64,000 nt of DNA from Sambucus nigra (lineage: Eukaryota > Streptophyta > Magnoliopsida > Dipsacales > Adoxaceae): positions 45,160,823-45,224,822 of the forward strand of contig OX422218.1 in the NCBI GenBank assembly GCA_949130495.1, read 5' to 3'. Below the pieces are notes generated by a model that did not search any database, was not told where the DNA came from, and worked only from the letters and a program-made list of their open reading frames with translations. The translations under genes were made by a program, and so were the position numbers. This document shows positions 36,744-47,829 of this stretch, piece after piece; positions within the stretch are counted from its first letter, which is position 1, and every line of letters starts with the position of its first letter.

Positions 36744-37701
36744 TTATGGACAAACCTTGTCTTTGAAGTCATCCCCTGCTGGGAGTAGGAGTGGTTCGAC
36801 ATGGAAGCCTGATAGTAGCATATTATTCACCCCGTGTTGTATCCCAAGTATCGAGTTACTGGTGCTTGCATTCTCAGTGTTGTCACTGTTTCCCAAGATG
36901 GTGATAACTTGTTCATTGTCAAAGAACTTCAATTTTTGATGAAGGGAAGAAGTCATCCCTTTGACGTTGTAGAGCCATGGTCATCCGAGCAGCAGATTGA
37001 AATATGATGGGATATCGATTACTTAGAATTCAAGAGCAGTATTATAGGACCAGCCCCTATTGCAAGATTTATAGATCAAATTACTTCTCGAAGGGTATTG
37101 TAATAAGCATGCATGACAGCAGAGGTTGGAGCAAGGTTTCTCACTTTCAGTCCCAATAGTTAAGGGTTCTTAATGGGCAAACATTCAGAGTTGATCCATT
37201 GTCGACGAGTGAGAGGGGAACAGTCTTCCCCATGACTTTGACAGAGATATTGAGAGCATGATTGTGGTTGGGACCATTTTTAGGGATTTCCTCTTCAGAA
37301 AAGGAGAGCATTCGAGTAGAGTTCAAGGATCCAACTAGGCTCACTGCTTCTTCTGGTGTGGTTAAGGGAGGAATTATGGGTCCTATGAGTAGCTTGATTA
37401 GGGCATTTCGGTGCCATTGGGAAGACATGAAAAGTCCCCATAGAGTGATGTTGTTTTGAGTTTTCTTCAGCTAATCAAGGACCTTTCTTTCTTCAAGGGT
37501 CATTTCTGGCATAGGGTGATTCTTAACACCTTTCCCTTTATTTCTTGCTGATGGTTGTAAACTCGAATTCTGGTAATGTCTCCCTGACTTGGTCATGTGG
37601 TTCACGGAAGAGTGGAAAAATAGAACTCCTGTTTCTTCATCGATATCAGGTTGCTCAACTACCTGGTTGACATCTCCTATCAACTCCTCGAATGATATCA
37701 T
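36744..37701 (-). pseudogene. Ogre aspartic protease region
   Basis: The frame at 37147-37428 contains NHNHALNISVKVMGKTVPLS followed by LVDNGSTLNVCPLRTL, the Tat/Ogre protease active site (D-N-G-S). After frameshifts, YFNLLLG*PWLYNVKGMTSS and LHQKLKFFDNEQVITILG (about 36890-37010) give the C-terminal flap and GRPW box. The upstream frame 37471-37701 carries the MTKSGRHYQNS motif that precedes the protease in this lineage. It would cleave the gag-pol polyprotein; stops make it inactive. Confidence 0.8.
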
Positions 37702-38253
37702 TCCGCATAGGTTGGTTATTAAACTAGTATTTCTTGAACCGAGCTCTTCATATGAATCTTTAGAATCATCTCCCTATCCGGTGGAAATGATATTATCTTT
37801 CCATGCAAAGTCAATAAACTCTAGAACTTCTATGGCTTCTTCAAATAATTCCTCCCATTCGGCAGGGAAATGCAAGACTAAGGGAACTAGGTGCCCTTAT
37901 AATTTCAAAGCATCGAGCAGCTCGGATATGCTACAAATATCACCAGTCATTTAAAATAAATCTATCATGATCTGAACTAGGTCATCTAGACTGACTTCAT
38001 CGGCTGGCACTACACAGTTGTCTGACTCTCGGACCCAATTTTGAGCTTCTAAGAATAACCCACTAAATCTTTAATAGTCTATGGTCATCTGGGAGAGCAA
38101 TTTCAGCCCGAACTCTAGGAGTTGGTTCAACAATTCTATTAATTCCATGCCTTTACCTCCAGAATGGGCTCGGACAGTGATGTAGGCTATGGTAAGGAGT
38201 GATAAGGTTTGATCGATAAGGTTGGTAGGGTGTAAGAGGAAATATGGGCATGT

Positions 38254-39595
38254 TTAGAGAGGTTGAGGAGAATATATGGGTATGACTAATGATTTACTTG
38301 GTATGATTTGGGTGAATTGATCGAGTTCAGAGTCTTCTTCTAAGAAAATATCATTTGTGTGACTTGGGAGTGGATTATGGGTAGTTCTTGGTTTAGGATT
38401 AGCTGGTGGGGCGATGATACCCCGATCAATCAGGATTTGGATTGTGTTTTGAAGATGGAAACATTGGTCGATGGTATGGCCAACAGTTTGGTGATAGTCA
38501 TAATGGGCATCAAATTTGAAATTCTTTGGAAGCAGGTTTGGTAATGGATGAGGGTCCAAGGGTTTAATCATTTTTTGGTTCAAGAGATCATGGTAGACTC
38601 TGGAGAGAGTATCTTGGAGCTCGGTATATTCTTTTCGGATTGGGTTTGGGCGAATTTCTGGTGCCCATGAAGCGACAGGCTAAGAGATATTATTGATGGT
38701 AAAGACTGAGGTACTAGCAGGACTTTTGAATTTTCTTGGAGCAAACTGTCCAGAGGCTTTTTCGATTCGACTTTTATCTTGGAAAAAACTTCTTCGACTT
38801 CTAATCCTGCTTCTCATAGGGCTCAAAAGTGAGCATAATACTTTCCTCCCATTGTTGCTCGGACATGAGGTAGAAAGTTCTTCTTCATAATACTGACGTG
38901 TTCTTCTTCGGAGGGACGATTAGTCAAGGTGGCTTCTTTTTCTCTCCACCTTGCTATGAAGTTGCTAATTGATTCCCCAGGATTCTGCTTAAGTAGCTCT
39001 AAGTCACGGTGGGTAACCTCTAGATCCTCGTTGTACTTGTATTTAGACATAAACTCAAAGGCAACGTCTTACCAACTGTAGATTTTGAATTCTTCAAGGG
39101 ATAGGAACCAACAAAGGGCGCTATCCTTTAAAGTCTGATGGAATATATGAGCCATTATTTCTTCGAAAGCTCGAAGGAGAGTCATGGATTGGTGATAGCT
39201 ACGGAGATGAACGATCGGGGGTCCAATGCCTCTAAACTTCTCGATATTGGGCATTTTAAACTTTTTTGGTAACCTGGATTTAGGATAGTGAGACATGTGT
39301 GTAAAGTCCATGTAGTTCCCAGAGATTCTGACATGGTCGAATTTCTTGGTTAGCATCTTGAGGTATTCTTTGACCTTGTTCTGTTCTTCCTCTTTCGGAT
39401 CAACAATTACGAGTAAATTAGCCCCAGTTTGAGAAAGGTTTGGCATGGGAAGCAGGGCTAATGGCGGCTCAATAGCAGGAGGAATGCATGGATCATAATG
39501 GTATTCTTCAAGAATCCAGATAGGTTCGGGTGAAGGCAGACCCACGGAAGGAGGGAAAATGACCTCGGGATCTTCGGGTATAGGGAACCGGTTTC
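38254..39595 (-). pseudogene. Ogre gag, main part (downstream of the copia insertion)
   Basis: The gag continues from the part at 45084-45197 across the copia insertion into RFPIPEDPEVIFPP. Typical Tat gag blocks follow: MPNIEKFRGIGPPIVHLRSY, LKDSALCWFLSL, YKYNEDLEVTHRDLELLKQN and SISNFIARWREKEATLTNRP, and at 38254-38583 a zinc-knuckle-like end FDAHYDYHQTVGHTIDQCFH with IQILIDRGII. Stops at about 39068 and elsewhere break it. It formed the particle shell. Confidence 0.85.
39591..39595. repeat. copia target-site duplication, left (GTTTC)
   Basis: Identical to 45084-45088. Joining the flanks restores the Ogre gag frame. Confidence 0.9.
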
Positions 39596-40848
39596 TGAAG
39601 AGTTCCCAATATGTGTGTTTCAAACAAAACCAATTTTTCTCCAAAAAAGATCCAATTTTTAATTATGCACCAAACCAAGTTGTGAAAACTCAATTATAAC
39701 TTTAAACCAGTTTTATCTTGATTAATTTAAACATGCATCTAGTCATTAAAGCAAGTAAAGTAAAGTAAAGAATACTCACAACGCCGAATGTACGAAAAAA
39801 AAATCCAAAATGGGAAAATAACCTCGGACGGCCCAAGCTAGACAATCACTATGAACAATGGTTTTACAAAGACAGATTAGCCTTACACTAAGACTCGATC
39901 CCCATGGGTCTTGACGCTCCTTCTGATCTTCAACCGTTCTTCAATAGTGCCCACGCATAAATTCCTTCTTCCACGATACATGTCCACAATACACGCATCC
40001 ACGTATGTCTCGGTGTCCACCGATATGGCTTTGATTCGTCTACGATGTCGAACAGGATGTCCGTCGCTTCTTCATCGCAAAACCCTTTGTGTTCAATGTG
40101 TAGAACAAACAACTTTGGTGCAGCAAGATCACGTAAGCATATAAGAATGATAAATCGGATCTTTGCAAACTCTAAGGATGTGTTTAAGACTTTCAAACTT
40201 TAGAAAACATGTGCAAACAAGGTTCTGGTTTGTAAAACTATTTTCCAGAATGCACACAACCGAAACTATGATGAAAACACTGTTTAAATAGGATTTAAAC
40301 GAGGCCTTGAAAAACGTGTCGTTCGAACGACTTAAGCATATCATTCGCGCGACATTGTATCTCGTTCGAACGAGATCCAATGTCGTTCGAGCGACAACGC
40401 GAAAATTTGACTTTCTTTGACTTTCTAATTAAAACGTCTCTTAACAAAGAGATTCAAATTAGTCAAACTCTATTTCGAGCTTATCATCACAAAACGAAGT
40501 GTAAACATTTAAAACACTTTTAAAACATTTAAAAACATTTTTCTTTATAAAAATTACATCCGTATCTTTTATAAAATAATTTCGAGCACCATTAATTATA
40601 CGCATTCATACCTGAGTGATCTCGGAATGAAATTAACTTTGAAGACGATTAAACTTGCACAAATTAAACATCGGCATGATTAATTCTTTGAAACTTTGTC
40701 GCAACGTCTTCAATTTCTTCAATATGTCATAGATCGAGTGGGATCGTGACAAAATAAACATCTCCCTATGACATATTACAAATAAATTTTGTTCATGAAA
40801 TTAAGTCAAAACAATACAGAGACTCAATTGGAAATTTATGTTCTTACA
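39596..40848 (-). repeat. 3' LTR of the copia element
   Basis: On the - strand it starts TGTAAGAACATAAATTTCC after the polypurine tract and ends GGGAACTCTTCA. It contains a cluster of TCGTTCGAACGA-type palindromes (40318-40396) directly upstream of a TATA-like box (40283-40292). Confidence 0.92.
40318..40396 (-). promoter_or_regulatory. TCGTTCGAACGA palindrome cluster, copia 3' LTR
   Basis: GTCGTTCGAACGAC at 40318-40331 is a perfect 14-bp palindrome. ATCTCGTTCGAACGAGAT at 40359-40376 is a perfect 18-bp palindrome. Near-perfect forms lie at 40340-40353 and 40381-40396. The TATA-like CCTATTTAAACAG (- strand) begins about 25 bp beyond the last site. Confidence 0.7.
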
Positions 40849-41225
40849 AATCTCCCCCTTTGACTATTCTGGGACAAAACTAAACCAGTGAAATGCCTAA
40901 CCGGGTCGTCAAGCCGTATGACACCTAAATTCCATCCCATAAACCCAAAAATAAAAATACAGGACACGGACTAGAAAATGTAGCACCGGTAAGCATGAAC
41001 TGTCTGAATGTGATGTTGACTTGAAATCTCGAATCGTTGAAAGCATACTTACACACATGAAACAGAAAAACAGATACCCAGTGAAGTATGGAGGAACAAA
41101 TGATACCAATTTATATTTCTAATACGAACATATCATTTGAAGCATGTGAGCAATTATTTGATACCAATTTGAAACAATTATAATCAAACAATATGTAAAT
41201 CCAGATGTCAATAGAAGCGCTCAAC

Positions 41226-41268
41226 AAATCTCCCCCTACATCACATACATCTCTCCCCCTTTTTGTCT
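41226..41268 (-). other. extra polypurine-like tracts in the copia interior
   Basis: On the - strand, GACAAAAAGGGGGAGAGATG and then GTAGGGGGAGATTTG read like two copies of the element's polypurine tract (CAAAGGGGGAGATTTG at 40849-40864). They may be secondary plus-strand primers or relics of an internal deletion or duplication. Confidence 0.5.
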
Positions 41269-41624
41269 CGAATAGACAATCCGGTGAAAAGATAACACAA
41301 TATGAAATATCTAACATGAGAATATGAAACCAATTTGAATCAAGTTGATACCAATTTGAGAAATAAAACACGCTAGATAATCATGAAACAATCAGCTAAA
41401 AAAGATCATTGCAATGATAAATCAGAAGCTAGCAAACCAAGGAATCACACATAGAGTATACCAATCAAATCAAGTGCGATAAACGGACTCATACGTAAAA
41501 AATCAATATGGAACATAAAAGAACCTGCATATAAACCAAACAGTCCAGAAATGCTTCCCGCATTACCAAAAATATATCAAATTAAACTAGGGGACTGCAA
41601 ACCAATCAGAAGCCATTTTTCAGT

Positions 41625-41735
41625 CTGTCGTTCGAACAAGACAGGGACTTCGCTTAAAAGAGATGAGGAAGTCGCTCGAACGAAGTACAGATGTCGTTCG
41701 CACGATATGAGTTGTCGTTTGAACGAATTCGCGCG
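41625..41735 (-). repeat. third TCGTTCGAACGA cluster, inside the copia element
   Basis: Five degenerate sites (GTCGTTCGAACAAGAC, AAGTCGCTCGAACGAAGT, GTCGTTCGCACGAT, GTCGTTTGAACGA, CGCGCGAC) in about 110 bp of non-coding interior, 780 bp from the left LTR. Confidence 0.7.
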
Positions 41736-42989
41736 ACCTACCAAAATTTCCCACTTTCCCAGAAATATTATAAAGTATTGCCCATTTCCACAAAAATATT
41801 CCAGGAAGGGCCTGACAGAATGAAAACAGTGTTAAAACAGTAGGCTTTTAACATAAAATGCAAAAACTCATAAAAATAAAAAATGCGAGTTACATGCAAA
41901 CATAGTACCGATGTGCTCAAACATGTACATGGAATGAATGGGCGTGAAACTACAACAAATGAGTCACAATTCCAACACATCGAAACGATCAAGAAGCTCT
42001 AATTGATAGCAATAAATCATCAAACTTTATCATAGCCATATGACAATTAAAGAGTGAGCTTAATGAACTAAACATACTACATGCACACAAATCCAGAATT
42101 TTGACGATTCTATAAACAATAGAGTCAACTTGCAATGTTTCAACATTAGGATTAGTTGTGCAAACCCATTTAAATTTTCTCTAACCAAAACTCCCTCGAA
42201 TATATATACTTTTTCAAGTTCTTTTGAGGTTTCTAGCATTCTCAACTTAGAGAAAATCTTATTGGCCCTTTCTCTTAGCATATTGCATTTTCTTTTGGGT
42301 TCTTTTAAACGGTGGCTTTCACGATGAGTCAATTTGAACTCTCGCAGCCCTTTCCCGTGAATCACTCATCATTTTTACCAATTTTAAATCCTCACGGTAA
42401 ATGGTTATTACATGCACACTTCTCCTTAAGTCTACTTACGCATAGATGACAAGATTGAGATAAGAACACCTCACTGAATTCAAATATGCAAGAGAAGTCA
42501 AACATTCATATAAACTCGTGCATGTGTGCAATGTTGGCATATATATAAAGTCGAATCAAAATGCATATCAACTTCAAAATAACCCCATATAAACAATGGT
42601 TAAGATCATTATAAGAATCCATAATGATGACCAAATGTCCTAGCCACATAGATAATGAAACGATGGGGGGGGGGTCCAAGCACACCAATATGCCACATCA
42701 AACATGTAAACTTAAAAAAAAATAAGAAAATAAAACTATTTTCGATTTTTCAAAACTTTTCTCAAAAACAAAATCTTATTGAATTTTTCAAATAAGACTC
42801 AAACAAGTGAAAAATAAAATACAAAGAGATAAACATGTCATATCACTAGCAAATAATAAATCATGATGCAAGGGCTAGCGTATGACAAAACATGCAAGCA
42901 ACTAACCATAAGAAATAGCAAGAGATGAATCATGTGCATGCATGTGAGAATCAACCAACGAAGCATTTAGCATCTCTAAAACGGATTTC

Positions 42990-43745
42990 CTAACTCAAAC
43001 ATGTGTATACCTAACAAACTGGGTTTTGAGAACCAATGGGGCACTACGTTTAATCTTCCTAGGGTCTTTTCTAAGATCAAAACAAAAACTCCTAAGGTGA
43101 CCTTTCCTACCACAATGCGAACATGTGAAAACACGAAGAGGAACTGGACCTTTAGGTTGACCCTTTCTAATACCCTCAGATGTGGTTGATTCTCTAAAAC
43201 AGGCTATGGTTTTGGTTTTTACAATCGAACCACTAGAACAAGATAAGCCTCTACCATCACTACTTGAGTCATTTAAATCATTTTTTAACTTCAAAACTTT
43301 TGACTCAAGCAAACGATTAGACTCCTCAAACTTTCGGGACTCCTTATTTAAATTTTCAATTACCCCTAGAAGGTTATCTCCCCCCCCCCCCCCCCCCCCC
43401 CCGCTCAATGCGGGCAAACTTATCCCTAAGAGCCTTTTCCCCTTCCATAATTTCATTAATCGAATTATTTTCCTAAACGGCATAAACACTAGAATTTCTC
43501 AAATCCTCTAACTCTTTTTCTAAAATGAGGACTCTGTCATCACTCTCCTTTTTGCCTAATTTAAATATATTAACTTCTTTAAAAAAGGAACTAAAATGCT
43601 CACGACAAATATCTCTTCGAATTTGAAACGTTTGCAAATATTCAATCTTATTTTCAAAACTGGAATTTTTTTTTTCCAAAACTTCAATACGTTTTGTAAA
43701 TCTTAAATTCAAACGATGTAAATCATTAAAGCTTAGATAATCCAT
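42990..43745 (-). pseudogene. copia gag C-terminal part: coiled coil and CCHC zinc knuckle
   Basis: ATG at 43745, 70 bp after the primer-binding site, starts MDYLSFNDLHRLN and a heptad-rich coiled coil (KRIEVLEKKNSSFENKIEYL ... RVLILEKELEDLRNSS). A TAG stop follows at about 43480. After a 23-base C run (43380-43402) the frame changes and a second coiled coil (ENLNKESRKFEESNRLLESK) leads to FTCSHCGRKGHLRSFCFDLR (about 43120-43065), a CX2CX4HX4C knuckle. This order is known from the C-terminus of SIRE/Maximus-type copia gag, but the usual capsid core is missing. The product might bind RNA; no pol follows. Confidence 0.75.
43380..43402. repeat. 23-base C homopolymer in copia gag
   Basis: It encodes a glycine run on the - strand and sits at a frame change between the two halves of gag. 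Confidence 0.9.
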
Positions 43746-43829
43746 CGAGAGAAAACAAACACAGGAGAGATAAACAAACACACGGGATTACAAAACAAAT
43801 AAAAATGTTTCCTAGCTCTGATACCAATT

Positions 43830-45083
43830 TGAAGAGTGCCCAATATATGAGTTTCAAACAAAACCAATTTTTCTTCGAAAGAGATCCAATTTTTAATTAT
43901 GCACCAAACCAAGTTGTGAAAACTCAATTCTTACTTTAAACCTGTTTTATCTTGATTAATCCTAAACATGAATCTAGTGATTAAAGCAAGTAAAGTAAAG
44001 TAAAGAATACTCACAACGCCGGATGTACGAGGAAAAAATCCAAAATGGGAAAACAACCTCAGACGGCCCAAGCTATACAATCACTATGAACAATGGTTTT
44101 ATAAAGACAGATTAGCCTTACACTAAGACTCGATCCCCACGGGTCTTGACGCTCCTTCTGATCTTCAACCGTTCTTCAATAGTGCCCACGTAGAAATTCC
44201 TTCTTCCGCGATACATGTCCACAACACACGCATCCACGTATGGCACGGTGTCCACCGATATGGCTCTGATTCTTCTACGATGTCGAACACGATGTCCTTC
44301 GGTTCATCATTGCAAAACCCTTTGTGTTCAATGTGTAGAACAAACAACTTTGGTGCAACAAGATCACGTAATCATATAAGAATGATAACTCGGATCTTTG
44401 CAAACTCTAAGGATATGTTTAAGACTTTTAAACCTTAGAAAACATGTGCAAACAAGGTTCTGGTTCGTAAAACTATTTTCCAGAATGCACACAATCAAAA
44501 CTATGATGAAAACACTATTTAAATAGGATTTAAACGCCGCCTCAAAAAACGTGTCATTCTAACGACTTAAGCATATCGTTTGTGCGATATTGTATTTCGT
44601 TCGAACGAGATCTAATGTCGTTTGAGCGACAACATGAAAGTTTGACTTTCTTTGACTTTCTAATTAAAACGTCTTTTAACAAAGATATTCAAATTAGTCA
44701 AACTCTATTTCGAGCTTATCATCATAAAACGAAGTGTAAATGTTTAAAACACTTTTAAAACATTTAAAAACATTTTTCTTTATAAAAATTACATCCGTAT
44801 CTTTTATAAAATAATTTTGAGCACCATTAATTATACGCATTCATACCTGAGTGATCTCGGAATGAAATTAACTTTGAAGACGATTAAACTTGCACCAATT
44901 AAACATCGGCATGATTAATTCTTTGAAAATTTGTCGCAACGTCTTCAATTTCTTCAATATGTCATAGACCGAGTGGGATCGTGACAAAATAAACATCTCC
45001 CTATGACATATTACAAACAAGTTTTGTTCACGAAATTAAGTCAAAACAACACAGGGACGCAATTGGAAATTTATGTCCTTACA
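43830..45083 (-). repeat. 5' LTR of the copia element
   Basis: On the - strand it starts TGTAAGGACATAAATTTCC and ends GGGCACTCTTCA, two bases before the primer-binding site. The palindrome cluster at 44553-44630 is more degenerate than in the other LTR; only the TTCGTTCGAACGAG core is intact. Confidence 0.92.
44553..44630 (-). promoter_or_regulatory. TCGTTCGAACGA palindrome cluster, copia 5' LTR
   Basis: The same four sites as in 40318-40396, with point changes in three of them; the TATA-like box is at about 44517-44527. Confidence 0.65.
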
Positions 45084-45088
45084 GTTTC
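45084..45088. repeat. copia target-site duplication, right (GTTTC)
   Basis: Identical to 39591-39595. Confidence 0.9.
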
Positions 45089-45197
45089 TTTGCATCTTAT
45101 AAACCTCAGTTTGAAGGTTATCAATTTTCTCAGTGAGCGGAGCTAGAACCATCAACAAATATGGTTATACCTTCGGCACTTGATCTGTATTCTCCAT
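45084..45197 (-). pseudogene. Ogre gag N-terminal part
   Basis: ATG at 45197 begins MENTDQVPK; a frame change leads to APLTEKIDNLQTEVYKMQRN, which runs into the copia target site and continues at 39595. The start is chosen because it is the first ATG giving a gag-like peptide after the leader. Confidence 0.65.
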
Positions 45198-45199
45198 GT

Positions 45200-46477
45200 A
45201 ACGCGGGTGAGTCTCGAACTCGGAGGAAGTAAAGGGATTGATCGAACTTCAGGGTAGTTCAAGTGAAAACCGAAGCCAATAGGGAGCCAAGCCAAAGGTA
45301 TGTGATCGACTTGAGAAGAAAATGGAATTTTTTTTTTGAAAAGAGAAAGGAGGACTTATATTTTTAGAAAATGAGGAAAATATTTTGGACTTTTTTGCAA
45401 AACATGATAACAAAAATGTTTTTGGTGTTTTTGATAAAAGAAGAAAAGCATTTTTGGAGGCTTTTTGGGAAAAAGAACGGGGAAGAAACTAGATACGAGT
45501 CTCAGCATGATTATTATGTTTATTAGGTTCCCACTTGTATTAAATTCTCCTAAATACAAAATGAAATGTCGGATGGGACCCGAGCCTGGAAAAGTTGGGT
45601 TTGTAGCATATGTAAAGCTAGGATTGGACTTGTAACCAGGCTCACGGGCAGGTTACCATTTTAAAAAATAGGCAAAAATTTAGGCGACAAGCCGACCCAA
45701 AATTTTGACAGAGTTCTGGGTCGGTACCGGCAATCTAACATGTGTGTCCTAGGCTTGGCACTATATGCGGGTATGCAATTTGGTTGGGTGAATTGGAAAG
45801 GGTTCCCTCCTTTGGCATGTCTTCCATGATATACGTCTTTCTTTTGAGGGCAATCGGTACGTGTGGACAAGCCATTTGATATACCTGAGTGTACATGAAT
45901 TGCCTCACCATATACCTCGTGGGGACGGTACATGTGAGAGTGAATTCGATATACTTGACGTGCGTGAACGAGTTCCCAGTGATATACCTTCCGTCATGAC
46001 TTCGTTCAAACGGTACGATGCGGGGAATCTTTCGATATACATCGAAGGTACTTGTCCAATAGAAGGTGAGAGTCATATCGCTTAGCCTAACAGCGCCCTG
46101 CCGGACCAGCGCCCATCACGAAGTGACCCTCCAGTTACTGGACAAAATTTGGTAAATAATAATGCTCTTTGGTGATGTCGTGTGAATCATGCATGATTCT
46201 CTTATTAGTATCTTATGGTGAGAGTATATTTCTTGATCATGCCAAATAGGGAGAAAAGTACAAGTACCAATAATATACTAAGCATGTATAAGTGATGTGT
46301 GCAATATATGGATATACGTGACGTGGTGTGAAGTGTACGTGGAGAATCTTCTACAAGTGTGTGAATAGAAGAATAAGCATGAGGTACACATGAATAGTAA
46401 AGGGGAACATGCAAATAGGGGAATATACAAGAAAATAGAACACCCATGTAAATAGAATCTAACCCTCTTAAATATTA
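45200..46477 (-). other. long leader of the Ogre element
   Basis: The 1.28 kb between primer-binding site and gag has no conserved protein. It includes a degenerate repeat with GATATAC every 33-50 bp (45829-46040). Long leaders are usual for Ogre elements. Confidence 0.6.
45826..46045. repeat. GATATAC-anchored degenerate repeat in the Ogre leader
   Basis: GATATAC or CATATAC recurs at about 45829, 45880, 45913, 45950, 45992 and 46034, mostly with ACGGTAC or GGTAC blocks between. Confidence 0.55.
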
Positions 46478-46495
46478 TCCCCAGCAGAGTTGCCA
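46478..46495 (-). other. primer-binding site of the Ogre element
   Basis: TGGCAACTCTGCTGGGGA on the - strand, one base from the LTR end. Tat/Ogre elements prime from tRNA-Arg with TGGCGACTC...-type sites; one base differs here. Confidence 0.8.
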
Positions 46496-47686
46496 CTGTG
46501 GCCATCCCGATCGGCGCGGCGCTTATTTCGATGGGAAAGGAGAAAGAGGATCCCCCAGGGATGAAAATTGCATCGCGATCTCGCACCCTTCTCTTCGAAA
46601 AGGGGGCTTCAGATGTCGTCGGTGTGGGGTGAATGTAAAGAGATAAAGTGGCCAGTCTATTTTTCTCAAAACAGGCAAAAGAATATGTTGCCACCTCAAG
46701 AGAGCGGCATCAAGGACAAAACTGATGCGTGCGAAACCAATAGATCGAAGGTCCGGGGGCTAAGTTATGAAATGGGAGGTGTTAGGAACTCATCTCGCCC
46801 TTTCCGTCTCTCATGGGAAAATGTTTATATTTTCCTATTTATCCCTGTAAAGTGTATGCATGTGTTTATATAAAGGAGATTGGAATCATTATACCCCTAC
46901 CATGGAAAAGATAAGGTGAGGTCATCCATAGGAATATTCCCAAAATAGTGATGAATGCAGAAGATAGAATATGATCATTCATCACGATATTGATCGTTAT
47001 TGGGAAACGATAATATTTGTGGGATGAGACATGGAAAAATATGTTATATATGTGTATGATGATAATGAGTAATTTTGAGGATTATGAAAAAATAAAAGGA
47101 ATTAGAAAATTAGCATAATTAGACTCCAGTCTCGAATTTTAGTCTGAGATGCCTACATAGCCTATAGAGGCATCAAATTCCACGTAGTTCATATGTAGAA
47201 ATAAGGATTGAGTTTATCCCATAGATTTGAATGGAATTTAATTATGTGTATGCGTGTAAAAAATATGTTTTTAGTTTTGGAAAAAGTGTGGTGGATAATT
47301 TCGTTCGAAATTTACGGGTGTAATCCTCTTTTATTTATTTTTGGATTTTTTTATGAAAAATAAAGTATGTGCAATATACTAGTAGGAGTGTAGAAGTTAA
47401 CTAGAATTAAACTAGATTATGAATCTAAGGTAACTTATATAAAACAAGAAATTAAAAGAGAGGGAGAAAGAATTGGACCTTTCTTGGAGCTTGGACTTGG
47501 ATATTGGATGAACTTCTTCAAATTTTGATGAGAGAGGAGAATATTTTCCGAATTGGGTGTGAAAAGGATGGGTGTTTAGGCTTAAATGAAATTCCTCATA
47601 TGGAGCTTCGCTGACTTCAAGAGAATGTTGATGAGATCACCGATGCTAATGTATTTGTGCTCTCCCCCAGCAATGAGGTAATGGCC

Positions 47687-47697
47687 CTTATTTATAG
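47687..47697 (-). promoter_or_regulatory. TATA box of Ogre LTR (right)
   Basis: CTATAAATAAG on the - strand; transcription would run leftwards into R/U5 and the leader. Confidence 0.7.
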
Positions 47698-47708
47698 GGT
47701 CAGGGGGG

Positions 47709-47797
47709 TGCCGATCGGCATACCTAGAGGGTGCCAATCGGCAGGTCCCCCTCGACAGTGTGCCGATAGGCACGGTCCAGGACCTGCCAATTAGTAG
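47709..47797 (-). promoter_or_regulatory. CCGATCGG palindrome cluster upstream of LTR TATA (right LTR)
   Basis: A perfect 12-bp palindrome TGCCGATCGGCA at 47709-47720, then near-perfect forms at 47732 (TGCCAATCGGCA), 47761 (TGCCGATAGGCA) and 47786. The cluster ends within about 12 bp of the TATA box. Confidence 0.65.
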
Positions 47798-47829
47798 TCT
47801 TATGCAGACTTTTCTGAAAAAACGGTCGT

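Larger units (their letters stand above)
40865..42985 (-). other. non-coding interior of the copia element
   Basis: No protease, integrase, RT or RNase H motif is seen in any frame. A 101-residue basic frame at 42060-42365 has no known domain. The stretch contains the palindrome cluster and the polypurine-like tracts listed separately. Confidence 0.6.
39596..45083 (-). mobile_element. non-autonomous Ty1-copia element with gag remnant only, nested in Ogre gag
   Basis: LTRs 39596-40848 and 43830-45083 (about 1.25 kb each, TG...CA ends) are flanked by the perfect duplication GTTTC (39591-39595 and 45084-45088). The primer-binding site on the - strand (TTGGTATCAGAGC, 43816-43828) is initiator tRNA-Met type, and the polypurine tract CAAAGGGGGAGATT abuts the left LTR. 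The 2.98-kb interior encodes a coiled-coil and zinc-knuckle gag part just after the primer site, but no integrase, RT or protease. The first 330 bp of the two LTRs differ at roughly 20-25 positions by eye, so the insertion is not recent. Confidence 0.92.

Noticed and set aside
37589..37954. 121-residue open frame on the + strand
   Set aside because: It is antisense to the Ogre gag-protease junction, which has clear family motifs on the - strand.
43380..43402. G-quadruplex function for the C/G run
   Set aside because: A homopolymer in decaying coding sequence is more simply explained by slippage or assembly error.
45735..46076. 113-residue open frame on the - strand
   Set aside because: It falls in the Ogre leader, which has the GATATAC repeat; no gag or other similarity.
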